NCBI RefSeq assembly: GCF_010093535.1
Contig: NW_022985217.1
Coordinates: forward strand, 128,553-192,552
Origin: Lindgomyces ingoldianus
Taxonomy: Eukaryota > Ascomycota > Dothideomycetes > Pleosporales > Lindgomycetaceae
DNA: 64,000 nucleotides
Direction: 5' to 3'
Below the pieces are notes generated by a model, which saw nothing but the letters and a program-made list of their open reading frames with translations, had not been told where the DNA came from and did not search any database. Both the position numbers and the translations under genes were made by a program. Positions 48,257 through 59,573 of this stretch are shown piece after piece; the stretch's first letter is position 1; the number at the start of each line of letters is the position of its first letter.

Positions 48257-50191
48257 TTAAGCAGCGGCGCTGATGGCTTGCGCGGTAGCCTGGTGCTCCT
48301 TCTCGAGGATCGATTCAAGGACGCCTATGGCATCCTGGCCTGCTTTCATCTCATTGATGATAATGTCGACCTCCAATTGCTTGTCGGTCCAAAGAGGAGG
48401 TGCCTCTTCCTTCCCAGCCTCGCCTACTCCGATAAAGCCTCCTTCAGCCGCCCACTCACTAGTACGTTTGATGTCCAACTGCTCCCAGACACTGTCAAAG
48501 GCCTCGATCAAGTGATCTCGGTATTCACGGACATGGCCTGGGGTAGGAGTAATGCGAAGGCGTTCTTGGCCGACAGGGACGGTGGGATAGTTGATAGCCT
48601 GAACATAGATGCCCCATTGCTCCAGAAGGAGATCACTAGCCTTCTTCGCTACCTCTGCGTTTCCAACTAGTACGGGGACAATATGGCTAGGGTTCGGAAT
48701 AACGGGGATGTCCCTCGCATTCAGTGCTTCCTTGACGGCACGAGTGTGCAATTGCTGAAGGCGCCTGTCACCTTGATAATTCTTCTGGTACTCAATGGCC
48801 GTCTTTGCGCCTGCCATGGTTGCGGGAGGGAGTGAAGTTGTGAAAATAAATCCCGGGGCGAGTGACCTAATTGCATCAACCAGCTTAGCAGAACCAGCGA
48901 TATAACCACCAACACAGCCATACGCCTTTCCAAGTGTACCCGTGATAATGTCAACACGGTCCATAATGGTTCCTCGGGGCTTGCCAGCTAAATGTGCTTC
49001 ATAATCGAGGTGTTCGGCAACGCCCGCACCGTGTGGTCCATACATGCCAACGGCATGGACTTCATCGAGAAAGGTGATGGCTCCGTACTTCTCCGCTAGG
49101 TCACAGATTTCTGCAATTGGCCCAATGGAGCCACACATACTGTAGACACTCTCGAAAGCAATGATCTTAGGATACTCAGGTGGAATTGAGGCCAACTTCG
49201 CTTCCAGGTCCGCCACGTCATTGTGCTTGAACACCATCTTCTTCGCACCCGAATGACGAATGCCTTGGATCATCGAGGCATGGTTCAAGCTGTCGGACAA
49301 GATGACGCAGTTGGGAAGCTTGCTACCGAGGGTTGCAAGAGTCGCATCATTAGCCACGTAGCATGAGGAAAACACCAAAGCAGCCTCTTGTGCATGGAGC
49401 TTCGCGATAGTGCCCTCGAGTGCCATAGCATGCTGGTTATGACCGGATATGTTTCTAGTACCTCCGGCACCAGCTCCGTAGGTGTCCAGAGTTTCGTGCA
49501 TTGTCTTCAAAACCTGCGGGTTGCGGCCCATGCCCAGGTAATCATTGGAGCACCAGACAGTCACCTTGTCTTCTTTCGAAGCCATATGAGCGCGAGGGAA
49601 CTCTTTAGCAAGACGATTGATATTGTTGAAGTAGCGGTACGACTTGTCCTTGTGCTTCTTGTCCAGCTCGTTCTGGTAGAAGCCATCGTAGTCGAATTTA
49701 GCGGGCTTCGGCGTCGGCGGGGCCCCGACAGGAGTGTGTTGAGCAGTTGATGGCTGCTTGGTAGGGCGAGGAAAAGGAACTGCTGCGCCGACGAGTTAGC
49801 ACATTTTACTTTTTGAGTGGCGCACAGGCAATATCACGCAATAGGGTTGGAGCGTCTAACCTTGTTTGGCGCGCAGGTTCTCAATGTCCATAGCCTGCGC
49901 TTCCTTTGGCGTAGAAGTATGCAACTTGGCTCGAGAGACACGACTATGGTAAGCACGCGCGCCTCCGAAAGCTCCGGCGAGAGCGCTGTTGCCAGTACGG
50001 GCGCTCTGGACAGCGAGCGCCTTTCCCATGATGGGGCAGCGCCTGGCAAGGACCTGTAAATTCGACATGCTGCCGGCCCCGGGGGACACATGATGACCCG
50101 CAGCCGTCGTGGAGAGGGAACGGAGCGTGGCGGGGGAAGTCTTCGAGAGGAACGGGCACATGGACCTAGACTGGCGAAGAAGCGCCTCCAT
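48257..50191 (-). CDS. HEM1: 5-aminolevulinate synthase, mitochondrial
   Basis: Two exons, 50191-49861 and 49782-48257, with a 78-nt intron; 618 aa. It catalyses the PLP-dependent condensation of glycine and succinyl-CoA to 5-aminolevulinate, the first step of heme synthesis in the mitochondrial matrix. The presequence contains two CP-type heme-regulatory motifs, MCPFL (Cys12) and RCPIM (Cys52). The mature enzyme begins after the Ser/Arg/Thr-rich stretch. Core motifs: [30 protein letters not shown], and GTLGKAYG, whose Lys (about 396) should form the Schiff base with PLP. The Met at 50191 ([15 protein letters not shown]) is preferred over the one 33 bases upstream because fungal relatives begin this way and it places the CP motif inside the targeting peptide. 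It lies in tandem with THO2 and the SNF2 gene on the same strand. Confidence 0.97.
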
Positions 50192-51202
50192 CTTGGACCA
50201 ATGGGTGTTCGGCGGGGGGTACAAATGGTAGGTCTGAGCAGTTCTGTGAGCGTAGGAGTGGCGGGTGCGAGGGAGAGTCTGGGGTTAAGTCAGAGGGACA
50301 GAATTCATTCTAATATGCAAATGCGGAGAAGCGAAGCGGCCGGTAATCGGCTTCAAATGTCCATCGTATGATTGGCTACCTCAGTCTCTCCACCAATTCT
50401 CCGGCGCCGAGACAATAAGACCATATATTATTGCTGAGGTCAAACTTCGAGAAGCATTACTTTTGACGAGCAAGCGGCAAGCCAATCCGCAAAGTGGCTG
50501 GCTAATTCTTCCAGCTTCGGCAGAAGACAAAGCCTCCCGATAACTCCTTTTCACAATATATTAAAAGTCCTGAGAGAAGCGGACAGACTGAAAGCAAAGT
50601 GAATGGCACTTTCCGTCTTGTCTTCCCCGGTCACTCTGCCGAAAATCGTCAGCAATTGCGGCTGTTGCCATTTTTCACCAGCGCTTAGTTGAACTTGTGC
50701 TCTGGCTGCGGATCAACAGGAAATAATTCGGTCTGACAACCCATCAGATGCATTCTCCTGATACATATGCAGCACCCTGTGCCGAGTGTGGAGAGCATGA
50801 ATCTCATCACCACAAAGCCGGACGTAGCGGTGTACACGAAAGTAGCCAGGTACTTTGGGCCTTGGTATTTTTTTCGTATTCACAGCGTCCCTAGCCGAAC
50901 ACGAATAGCAAGCAAGGGTGCTTGTACTCCCCAACACCGTAGAGCTTCTGGATTGTAGCTGCATGCTTAGCAGCCTGTTCTTCGGCAAGTCTGAGAGCTA
51001 TAAAAACTGAGCAGCGAAAGGTAGCATTGTGAAAGTGCATGTACATTGCCTCGTTCTGAAAACTTCGCTGTTTACCCCCGCGTTACTTAAACTCCTAAAC
51101 ACCGAAGTCAAAATCCAATCCTTCGCAGACATACCACAAAATTGACCAGAGTTCAAGTACGACACTTCCATTTTCACCTCATTCACGTAGGGTATTAATA
51201 GA
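50192..51202. other. Intergenic region between ALAS start and SNF2 stop
   Basis: Contains the ALAS promoter and 5' leader and the 3' end of the SNF2-family gene. Small frames (50713-51186) have no recognisable content. No repeat is evident. Confidence 0.5.
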
Positions 51203-54200
51203 CTATAAAGCTAAACCAGCAGCTGCCTGCATTTTCCTCGTCTGACTCCGCAGACGGCGCGCTCTCTCCTCACGAATAACATCACTTTCCACTTCTCTCC
51301 TTTCCCCCTCTGTTAATTGAGCCTCAAGATCTGGGTCCTGCAGATTCACCCTCTCAATGACACGAATCCAGTTGCGTGTGTCTGGGGATTGTATGAGCTT
51401 GTCGAGAACCTCACAGTCTAAACCGAGGTGATGATCTAAGTCCATTTGATCTACTAGCTCAGGCTCCATCAGGTAATCGATACTCTTGAATGCTTGACGG
51501 CGTGGACGCTCTTGATCGACCACAGCAAGAGCGAGTTGGCGCTTAAAATGACCATTGTTGATGAGTTTGTCCTCGAATGTGCCTCCAACTGTGAGTCGAT
51601 ACACGAAAACGGGTTTGAGCTGGCCAATTCGGTGGGTACGACCAACCGCTTGTTCTTCATCTTGAGGATTATGCCTGCTGTCCATAATCACAACTCTATT
51701 TGCCCCAGTCAAGTTCAAGCCTACGCCGCCGGCTTTGGTAGAGATGAGATATACTTCACAGTCCCCGGAGTTAAATCTATCAACATCGTCGAGCCTTTTA
51801 GATGTAGCAGTCGACCCCGTAAGCTTCATAAAAGTCCTACCCTGCATTAGGAACCGGGCCTCCAGAAAATCAAGGACGTCAAGACTCTGACTGAAGATGA
51901 CAACTCGATCTCTTGCTGATCGTGAATGGTCAAGAATTCGGTCCAAAATTTCAATCTTGGCTGACAACAGAATGACCTCGGTTGATGCTGAATCGAACAT
52001 CTCTCGCTGCCGTTTAAGCATTTGTTCATCCAGTGAAGCTGCCTTCTCTTTAACATTGCTGTTCTGTTCAAGGTTGCCATTCTGTTCAACACTGCCGTTC
52101 TGTTCAACGTCCCAAGGACTGCTCACGTCCCCTTCGTTGAGAGCCTCCATATTCTTCTTCCACTTGTTGGGGCGGTTAAAGAGCCGGTCGCAGAAAATCA
52201 TAGGATGCGTACAAAGGAGGGACAATACTGGGAGCCACGCCCAAAGAGTGGCATTGCTGATCTTTTTGCCTTCCGTGCCTTTGAGTTGCATCTCTACGAA
52301 TACCTTGTAAGTCTTCTCTTGAAACTCGGAGAGTGGAAGCGTTATAAGAAACTCTAGTTTCGGCGGCAGGTCTTTTTGTAGCACCCTGAAGTCTCGTCGA
52401 TGGACTTTCGGTTCAAGCGTTTGTTCTAAAACCCTAAGCCGCTTGAGCGCTCGTCGGTAGTCCCCATCGTAGCTCTCAGCATACAACCCTTGCTCAATTG
52501 GGTTTTTATACTGATATCGAAAATCTTGCAGCTTCCCGAGATATCCAGGAGAGGCCCAGTCAATAAGAAAAAAGTACTCCTCCATGTGGTTGGCGAGTGG
52601 GGTGCCTGTCAATGCAACTCTCCTTGTAGTCCGCAGCTGGTTCACTGCAGTGGTGATCTTAGCGTCTTCATTCTTTATAAATTGCGCCTCGTCGGCGACG
52701 ACGATATGGGCACTGTCTTTGAGTTGGCGATGAACATTAGAGCGCGTCAGTTCATCCTCGAGGCCTTCGCCGTTGAAGAGGTTGCGAAAAAGGTGGTATC
52801 CAATGACAAGGATACCACCACCATTCGACCATTTATCCACTTCTGCTACACGTCCGTCTGTCAACATGTTAGACGTTATTTTCCTCACGGGGCCGAGCAG
52901 ACGCTTAGCATAGTCTGGTGTCCACCGCTTCAACTCTTCCACCCAATATGGGACAATCATTGCTGGGGCTAGGATCAACGTTCTCGACTCTCTTAATCGT
53001 TTGGGAACTTGAGCTCGGGTGGTGGGAGTAGATGCAGCTAGAGCGATGGAAGTAAGGAGCACAATGGTCTGGAAAGTCTTTCCAAGTCCCTGCCAAGGAG
53101 GTACATAGTCAGCACAGTCAAGTTAATTTGTCCCCAGGAAATTCATACCATAGTGTGTGCCAGGACGCAACCACAATCGTCTTCTCCAGCGGACACGAGT
53201 TCTCTCCACATAAAACGCACTCCGTCGGTCTGGTGAGACTTGATGCTATGCGCAAATTCTGCACACAGAGAGATAGTTTGTCCATGTGTTCCAGTGCTTA
53301 TAATATCGTTAGGATTTGATGACACCGTATGAATGTTATCTTGTGGCAATAAATGCTGGCTACTAGCTTGATCCTGTTGCCGTTGGTGTGCAATATTTTG
53401 TCTCTTTTTTGCTTCCCTGGCAGATTGAGATGGCTTCTTCTTCCGCTTCTTTGGATTCGGCCGTTCGTCCGCGTCATCGCTTGAGATGGTAATTATCTCA
53501 GTGTGCGCTAGCGGAATGGCTCGTGATTGAGCTTGACTCGAGGCGGAATTCGGTGTTTGTTGGAATATGGTCCCCAGAAATTGTTCAGTGAGGTCGAAAA
53601 AGCACCCCAAATCAAAGTCTAAACCATCTTTGAGAACTTCTTGGAGTTCTCTCATGTCGTCATCTGCAACATCTTGCTCGGAGTAGTTCCCCCTTAAGTA
53701 GAAGGATAGAAATAATTTAGTGAGCTTGATGATCTTAGTAAGATCATCACGCAGAATCCCTTCCATTTTGTTCTCTCCCTCTGCAAACATTGTGACGCAC
53801 CTCTTAATCTCCCGCATAAGACTGTCTCTGCTAATTTGGGAGATGCGGTTGCGGAGCATGGTGCGACCAGCTTCGCCCATTTCATATAGAAGCTTCAGCA
53901 GGGTCCTCTCGTTGGCGTGGTCATCCTCCAGGACTTCGCCCCATGCCCATTGGGCAATCTCCTCAGCGGATGCTAGGGCGGGATTTGAGGTAAGCAAAGT
54001 CGTGGCAGGCAAGATATCTGGAGCAAATTTCTGAGATGTTGAGTCAGGCATTGAAAGACAGTTGGATTGTGTGTCAGAGGAATCTCCGAGGTCGATAAAG
54101 GTCTCAACAGTGTGAAATGGCATTTGGCCGATTTCTTCGGGGCTATCAACTTCCACTCTATCACCCGCTGTTGAAAGTCTTTTTCTGCCCTCATCTTCGC

Positions 54201-55461
54201 AAGGTTCTGGTGGTACTGGACTGGAATCATCGCCTACTACGCTGTCTAGCTCTGACGCCGGGCAGAAATTGGGAGCTTGCTTAAGACTTCCATCCTCCTC
54301 GTCGCTGACGATAAAGTCGTGCAAATCCATGAAATTCTCTTCAATGTCGGAGTCCTCGTCATCAGTGACCTCTTCACCCTCTTCATCAATGGGCTGAGGT
54401 TGTCTTCGAGACGGCTTGGGCGCCCGGGGTATATTTTGTTTGGGCGGGGGAGAGTCACGGAGAAATATTTGGAGATTGAATTTCTCTTTTTCCATCTGAT
54501 ACACTGTATTTTCAAAACTGGAACAAAGCTGTCGAAGTGCATCCTCATCATTCCAACTGAGCATACGCATGTCTCGGCGAACGGTGCGAAGTCTGATTCG
54601 GAACTTTTCGATTTCCCGTTTAGTTAATCGAGCATAAAAGCTTCTGTAGCCTGGAGAGCCAGGACGGTTCCAGCGCCCAAATGCTTGTCGCCGTTCCTCA
54701 GGGAGCTCTCGAAGCTCCCATTCTTGCTGGTAATAGGCAATGCGCTCATCCATAATTGCATTAACTTGCGCCCTGCTGAGCTGCCCCTCCTCAGCGTGGG
54801 TGTCTTCGCTAGCCTCTTCTTCGGAGTCTGCGTCATTGAAATCGTATACATCAAGATCTTCACTCCAAGAGTAGTCCGTTTCAGCTTCGCTGTCCTCGAG
54901 GGATTCGTCTTCTTCTCCAGAACGATCGCTTTCTTCGACATCATTGTTAAAGCTATCCTGATCGTCATCCTCATGTTCGCTAGAACTCTTGGCCGCGGGG
55001 ATGGGCTCGGTGGGGGGCGTAAATGAGGCCAAGTGAAATGGCTCGATCTTTCTACGTTTTCGTCCACTTCCATCCACGACCATAATCTCGTGTGAATTAA
55101 AATGGGGCTGAGAATTGTGCTGTTCTCTTATGGGAATGTGGGTTTGAGTGATGCCATCGCCTGTTAAGACAGCTTGTAGTGCATACTTAGGTGAAAGATT
55201 CCTCAAGTGCGCAACGACGGCAAGCAGGGCTCGCCTTCGACCAAGTGCGTGAATATTGAGTTCACGCTTGAGGAAATCGTCATCGATGCCTGTTAAAAAA
55301 GCCGCGCCAGATATCTCATTGCCCCGAAGTTCGTCTTCGAATACTTTGGGATCAGGACAGTTTGGAGGACCCCAGCCGGCAGCTTCAAAGAGGCGTTGGG
55401 AATGGCAGACCTGATTCACAACGTCATCAACAGACCAGAGCCAAGGGTCTGTAGAGGCCAT
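51203..55461 (-). CDS. SNF2-family DNA-dependent ATPase with N-terminal SAM-like domain
   Basis: Two exons, 55461-53149 and 53089-51203, join phase 0 inside the P-loop (AHTM|GLGKTFQT), giving 1399 aa. Residues about 7-92 (WLWSVDDVVNQVC...FLKRELNIHALGRRRALL) look like a SAM domain. A long acidic, disordered region follows (about 100-480, with EEDESLEDSEAETDYSWSED). The SNF2 motor starts near 745 (HQTDGVRFMWREL) and includes Walker A GLGKT, TLILAPAMIVPYWVEE, motif II DEAQ (about 904-907), TGTPLANHMEEYF, VVIFSQSLDVLDF, STKAGGVGLNLTGANRVV and AVGRTHRIGQLKP. The LAHTMGLGKT context resembles the ATRX/ARIP4-type branch more than Rad54 or Snf2 proper, but subfamily is not proven. It probably acts in chromatin remodelling or recombination. 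A Gln/Asn-rich 18-bp repeat insertion lies between the two ATPase lobes. Divergent from glutathione synthetase. Confidence 0.9.
52055..52108 (-). repeat. Three-unit 18-bp tandem repeat inside the SNF2 coding sequence
   Basis: Three consecutive 18-base units encode (V/L)EQN(G/S)(S/N) hexapeptides in frame. The unit length is a multiple of three, so copy-number change would not shift frame. It sits in the variable insertion between helicase lobes. Confidence 0.85.
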
Positions 55462-56035
55462 AGCGCCAAGTATGCCAACATTTGAGATCCAAAGCCAGTT
55501 TTGGATACGGGTGAGGTGGTACTCGATTAAATAGGCAGCGGTGAAGCTGAAGAAGCGTTGCAGGTTTGAAACTGGGCAGAGCGTAAAGGCCTACAGTATG
55601 CCTTTGAGATGGATTGCGTCCTTAGTCCATCCCTATCCATTTGCATGCCTGGAGCTGCAGTTGGAGTTGGTGTCGTGAGAGAAGAGGTCAAACATGTGGG
55701 GCGGGCGTAGATGTGGCGAAGCAGAAGGCCCGTGCCCACAGTCGCGGTCACGATTCATGGAGACGCGTGAGCACGTTTCACTGCGGGGTTCGTCAACGTG
55801 GAATTGCGTAGGATGGACTTAACATATCTAGATACTCGTTAGAGTTGCCTTTGTAAGAAGGTGATCAAGAGAGTATGGTATCCTGATCTTTATCAGATCT
55901 GAACTTGTTAAGAAGCCTGTCGCGCATCTACATTGAAGCTTGAAAATTCGGAGGGCCGAACCTCGGAGAGTGCTTAACAATCATTTCAAGAGTCTGTCTG
56001 ACTTCATCTCTCTCGAAGCAGACACATCGCCAATC
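55462..56035. promoter_or_regulatory. Bidirectional promoter between SNF2 and glutathione synthetase
   Basis: A 574-bp gap between divergent start codons. The glutathione synthetase frame stays open upstream to an ATG at 55940, but that extension (MKIRRAEPRRVLNNHF) is not family-like, so the downstream ATG at 56036 is used. No specific factor site is claimed. Confidence 0.4.
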
Positions 56036-57728
56036 ATGGTGCCCCCGTTGTATCCGGACTATCCTCCGGAGCTATCTTCAGCGCAGGAACAGTATCTGCT
56101 GTCGAACCTCAAAGACTGGTCTATCGCACATGGTCTAGCAGTCCGGCCAGCCCCATCATTTGTTCCCACATCCCAGGATCCTTCCGGGGCTCTAGCTACT
56201 ACGGCGCCAGTAACTCTTTTTCCAAGTCTCTTCCCGCGCGCTTGTTTTGAAGAAGCCCTTGCAATCCAAAAGGCTTACAATGAACTCTACTCCGCAATTG
56301 CACGGGACGAGGAATGGTTGCAAGCCATAGTAGAAGAGTAGGCGTCTCCAACCATTCATCCCTACTGATTCTTCGGGTCACCTGAAACATACTTGAATGA
56401 GCTAACCCTCTTACTTGTTGAGTACTGACGAACACTTTTAGGCTGATCGGCATTGATGATTTTGTGGGCAAGCTCTGGCAGACACACCTTGAGGTGAAAA
56501 GAGAAGGATATGTACAGGTGAGTGCATGCGTCAGGTGCTAATGTTAAACTTACAGGTCTAGGACTTGTCCCTTGGCCTATTCCGTTCGGATTATATGGTT
56601 CATTCTGAGCCTTCTACTGCGTCTCCTTCCATTGGTCTTAAGCAAGTCGAATTCAATACGATAGCTTCTTCATTCGGAGGGTTATCATCGCAGGTCTCTA
56701 TTCTGCACAACTATCTCCTCACGATTGATGCCTATCCAGTATCCGCTACTACCATTCTCCGAAAGAGCTCTTTGGCACCAAGTGACTCTAGCTCTTCATT
56801 AGCCAAGGGACTGGCTGCTGCACACAGCGCCTATGGGTCACCCCGGACCAGTCACCCCATGTGTGTGCTCTTCATAGTTCAAGATCCGGAGAGAAATGTA
56901 TTCGATCAACGACATCTAGAATATGCTCTTCTCGCAGAAGGTGGAGTGCGTTCCTTTCGGCTGCCATTTCATCGAACTCTCCTAGACACCAGGCTAGAGG
57001 CCGACAGAACCTTAGTGTATGTACCACCAAGCATACCTTCGGCCGCATACGAAGTCACAACTGTCTACTTTCGCGCCGGATATTCGCCCGACGACTACCC
57101 ACGCACAGAGGATTGGAGAGCCCGGTTCCACCTGGAACGGAGTAGGGCAATTAAATGTCCGAGCATATTGACTCATCTTGCTGGGTGCAAGAAAATCCAA
57201 CAAGTTCTTGCAACCCCGCACTCACCACATTTGAAGCAATTCTTGCCAGAAGATAACGTAGCTTCTCGCGTCCTCGCGACATTTGCTCCAATATACCCAC
57301 TGGATGAGAGTCAGGCAGGAATTGAGGCGAGGAAGCTGGCAACAGACCCGGAATCGGCGAGTCGATATGTGTTAAAGCCTCAACGAGAAGGTGGAGGTAA
57401 TAACATCTACCGGAAGGCTATTCCCTTATTCCTCGAAAGCCTCCCGGAGAAGAGCTGGCCGGCATATATTCTTATGGAAATGATCGAGCCACCGGTATTG
57501 AAGAACGCCATCCTCCGCAATGGTGAGGTCCAACGGGGCGGGGTTATTGGAGAGTTGGGAGTGTACGGGGTATGCCTCTGGAGAAATGGCTCTGGAGGAG
57601 ACGCGGGGGAGGTACTCCAGAATTGGGAGGCTGGGTACCTTCTGCGAACGAAAGGCAACCAAAGCGAGGAAGGCGGCGTGGCAGCCGGGTTCGGCGCAGT
57701 CGATAGCTGCTGCTTGGTTGATGCCTGA
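56036..57728 (+). CDS. GSH2: Glutathione synthetase (ATP-dependent)
   Basis: Three exons: 56036-56337, 56442-56517 and 56562-57728, encoding 514 aa. It joins gamma-glutamylcysteine and glycine to make glutathione in the cytosol. Recognisable eukaryotic GSS text: YPPELSSAQEQYLLSNLKDW and LAIQKAYNELYSAIARDEEW in exon 1; DDFVGKLWQTHLEV in exon 2; and in exon 3 LGLFRSDYMVHS, IGLKQVEFNTIASSFGGL, YFRAGYSPDDYP, the glycine-rich ATP-grasp loop RYVLKPQREGGGNNIY, YILMEMIEPP and the C-terminal GVAAGFGAVDSCCLVDA. The second intron is only 44 nt, with a TCTAG acceptor; joining at TACAG instead would create a stop at once. Start choice between 55940 and 56036 is discussed under the promoter entry. Length is close to the yeast enzyme (491 aa). 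Confidence 0.95.
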
Positions 57729-59573
57729 GGGACAGATCTGCGATGCAGCCAAGGCACAATCCGGGCGTTCACTCCATGCAGGTAGCTGCAGCAGTTGAAA
57801 ATCAAGAGTATGATAGAGTTGCGTCTACGATGCAAAGAGAGACCTGCACAGTCATCTATTTTCGATGCGATTGACAATGCATAACCAGTGATCCAGCAAT
57901 CTCTCCGTGCTTTTTGGGTACGCCTTGATACCCCATGATCAATCGGCAACGAAATTTCGAGTTAACGCAGCACAAGCAATTCTGGTTTGTGAAGATATAT
58001 TAGAAGTTCCACAAGCATGAGCGTCTGCAAAAGAACGTGCGAGACGTTGTAGTACTAAGCTGTGGAGGAGTGCACATCAAGGCTTGGTAGTACATGCCTT
58101 CGGCCCCTCAGACATCCCGGCTGCTAGGCCAACACATCGTACTCAAACTTTGATCTACCAAGGCAGGTCGGTGACTATGCACATCTTCAGTGCTTTTGTA
58201 GCAACCAGGATTATCCCCCACGAAAGTCATCCGACCGAGGGCGCAGAGGAGGCCAGATTCCGCCATCCGCCATTCACGGATCCGAGGTGTTGGCGAAGCC
58301 AGCGCAGTCGATCTGCTTGATCGGCTTGAATGAGGCGCTCGCTTAGCGATCTTCTTCACGCCGGTTGCTGCTATTTTCCGCGGGCTCCACATCCAGGACT
58401 AACTTCCACCTGCTGTTGAGAGAAACGAGAGATAATCAATTCTTGTGGCAATATGAGATTCGAATAGATGACATTTGCAGAGACACGAGCAGGGCAACCG
58501 CGGATCTGCTGGTTTCGTCGTCACTGTTAATGCAGGGCTCCAAGCTTTTCCCCACGACAGCCGGTTTATGCACGGCTATGCCGGCCCCTGAAAGGGACTG
58601 GCGTGATAGAGACGCCACAAGTCGACACTGGCTCCCGCATCGCACCGTTGTTGATTGGCCCCATGTCTAATCTCGCTTCGTGAAAAAAGCGCGTTGTTGG
58701 ACGCGTCGCTCTTCCGACCTTCATGAACATCCCATCAGGCGCAAGCTTCATGCGTGCAGGCCCCCGAGATCACACCTTTCATATCCAGTCTCTCGAACTA
58801 TTTCTCAGCAGCCTGTGAGTGTGTCGTCGTGGAGGGAGCTGACGCTTCCCGACTTAGCTGCATCCCCGGAACATGTTTTTGGACAGCTCATCAACCTCTC
58901 CCTTCTGTCTCTGCGTTGTAATGCGCCCATTGGCCCTCAGTGTTTCTTTGTTCCCATTGCCTGCTGGCTGAGCTCCCTCGCCGGCTTTCTCGGCTGCCGC
59001 TGTCCACAGAATAGAGACAGTTTGAGGTCGTGGGCTGCTGGTGGCTGAGCGCAATTTCCCAGAAGCTTCGAACCAAACTCTTCGCAGGAAGGGGGGAGTT
59101 CCGGATGAGCGACTCTGGTTGACGCCTGCCATGCCCCCGGCCTGCCCTACCTCAGCAATCATGCAGTCCAAGCTCCTCAGTTCTTGCTGATTGCAGCACC
59201 AATTGACGATCCTGCTTGGGCACTTGTCGATTGCTTTTATCGCTGATTGGCACCCTTGCTCGCTCTCCACATCCATTCTCTGTGGCCCCCTCTTGCGCAG
59301 ATGCTGCATCTCTCTTGCATCACTACTAGTAATTAGCTGTGCTCTCGTCGCCTCTCTCCTCCCCCCCCCCCCCCCAATTCCTAATCATTAATTGTCTGTC
59401 GTTACCATTCCCCTGCTGTTCTTTTGTTTGCGCCTCATCTCCATCGTCATCGTGCCACCTTCATTGCGCCTTCCCTCCTAGATACCGACCCTCTCCTCAC
59501 TCTTGCAACCGCCCACGTCGAGGTGAACCTTATGGCAGCCGTCCCTCGACGCTGAAAGCCCCGCCCTTTCACA
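57729..59573. other. Intergenic region and 5' leader of the DUF4203 gene
   Basis: No recognisable gene in 1.8 kb. Bases 59200-59560 are C/T-rich, typical of a fungal promoter and leader, and include a long poly-C run listed separately. Open frames near 58084-59309 overlap on both strands and match nothing known to me. Confidence 0.45.
59361..59375 (+). repeat. Poly-C run of 15 bases
   Basis: A homopolymer of 15 C about 200 bp upstream of the DUF4203-gene ATG, within a C/T-rich leader. Its length is prone to slippage and sequencing error. Confidence 0.85.

Noticed and set aside
55940..56035. N-terminal extension of glutathione synthetase from an earlier ATG
   Set aside because: The extra 32 residues are not like the family, whose conserved part starts right after the ATG at 56036.
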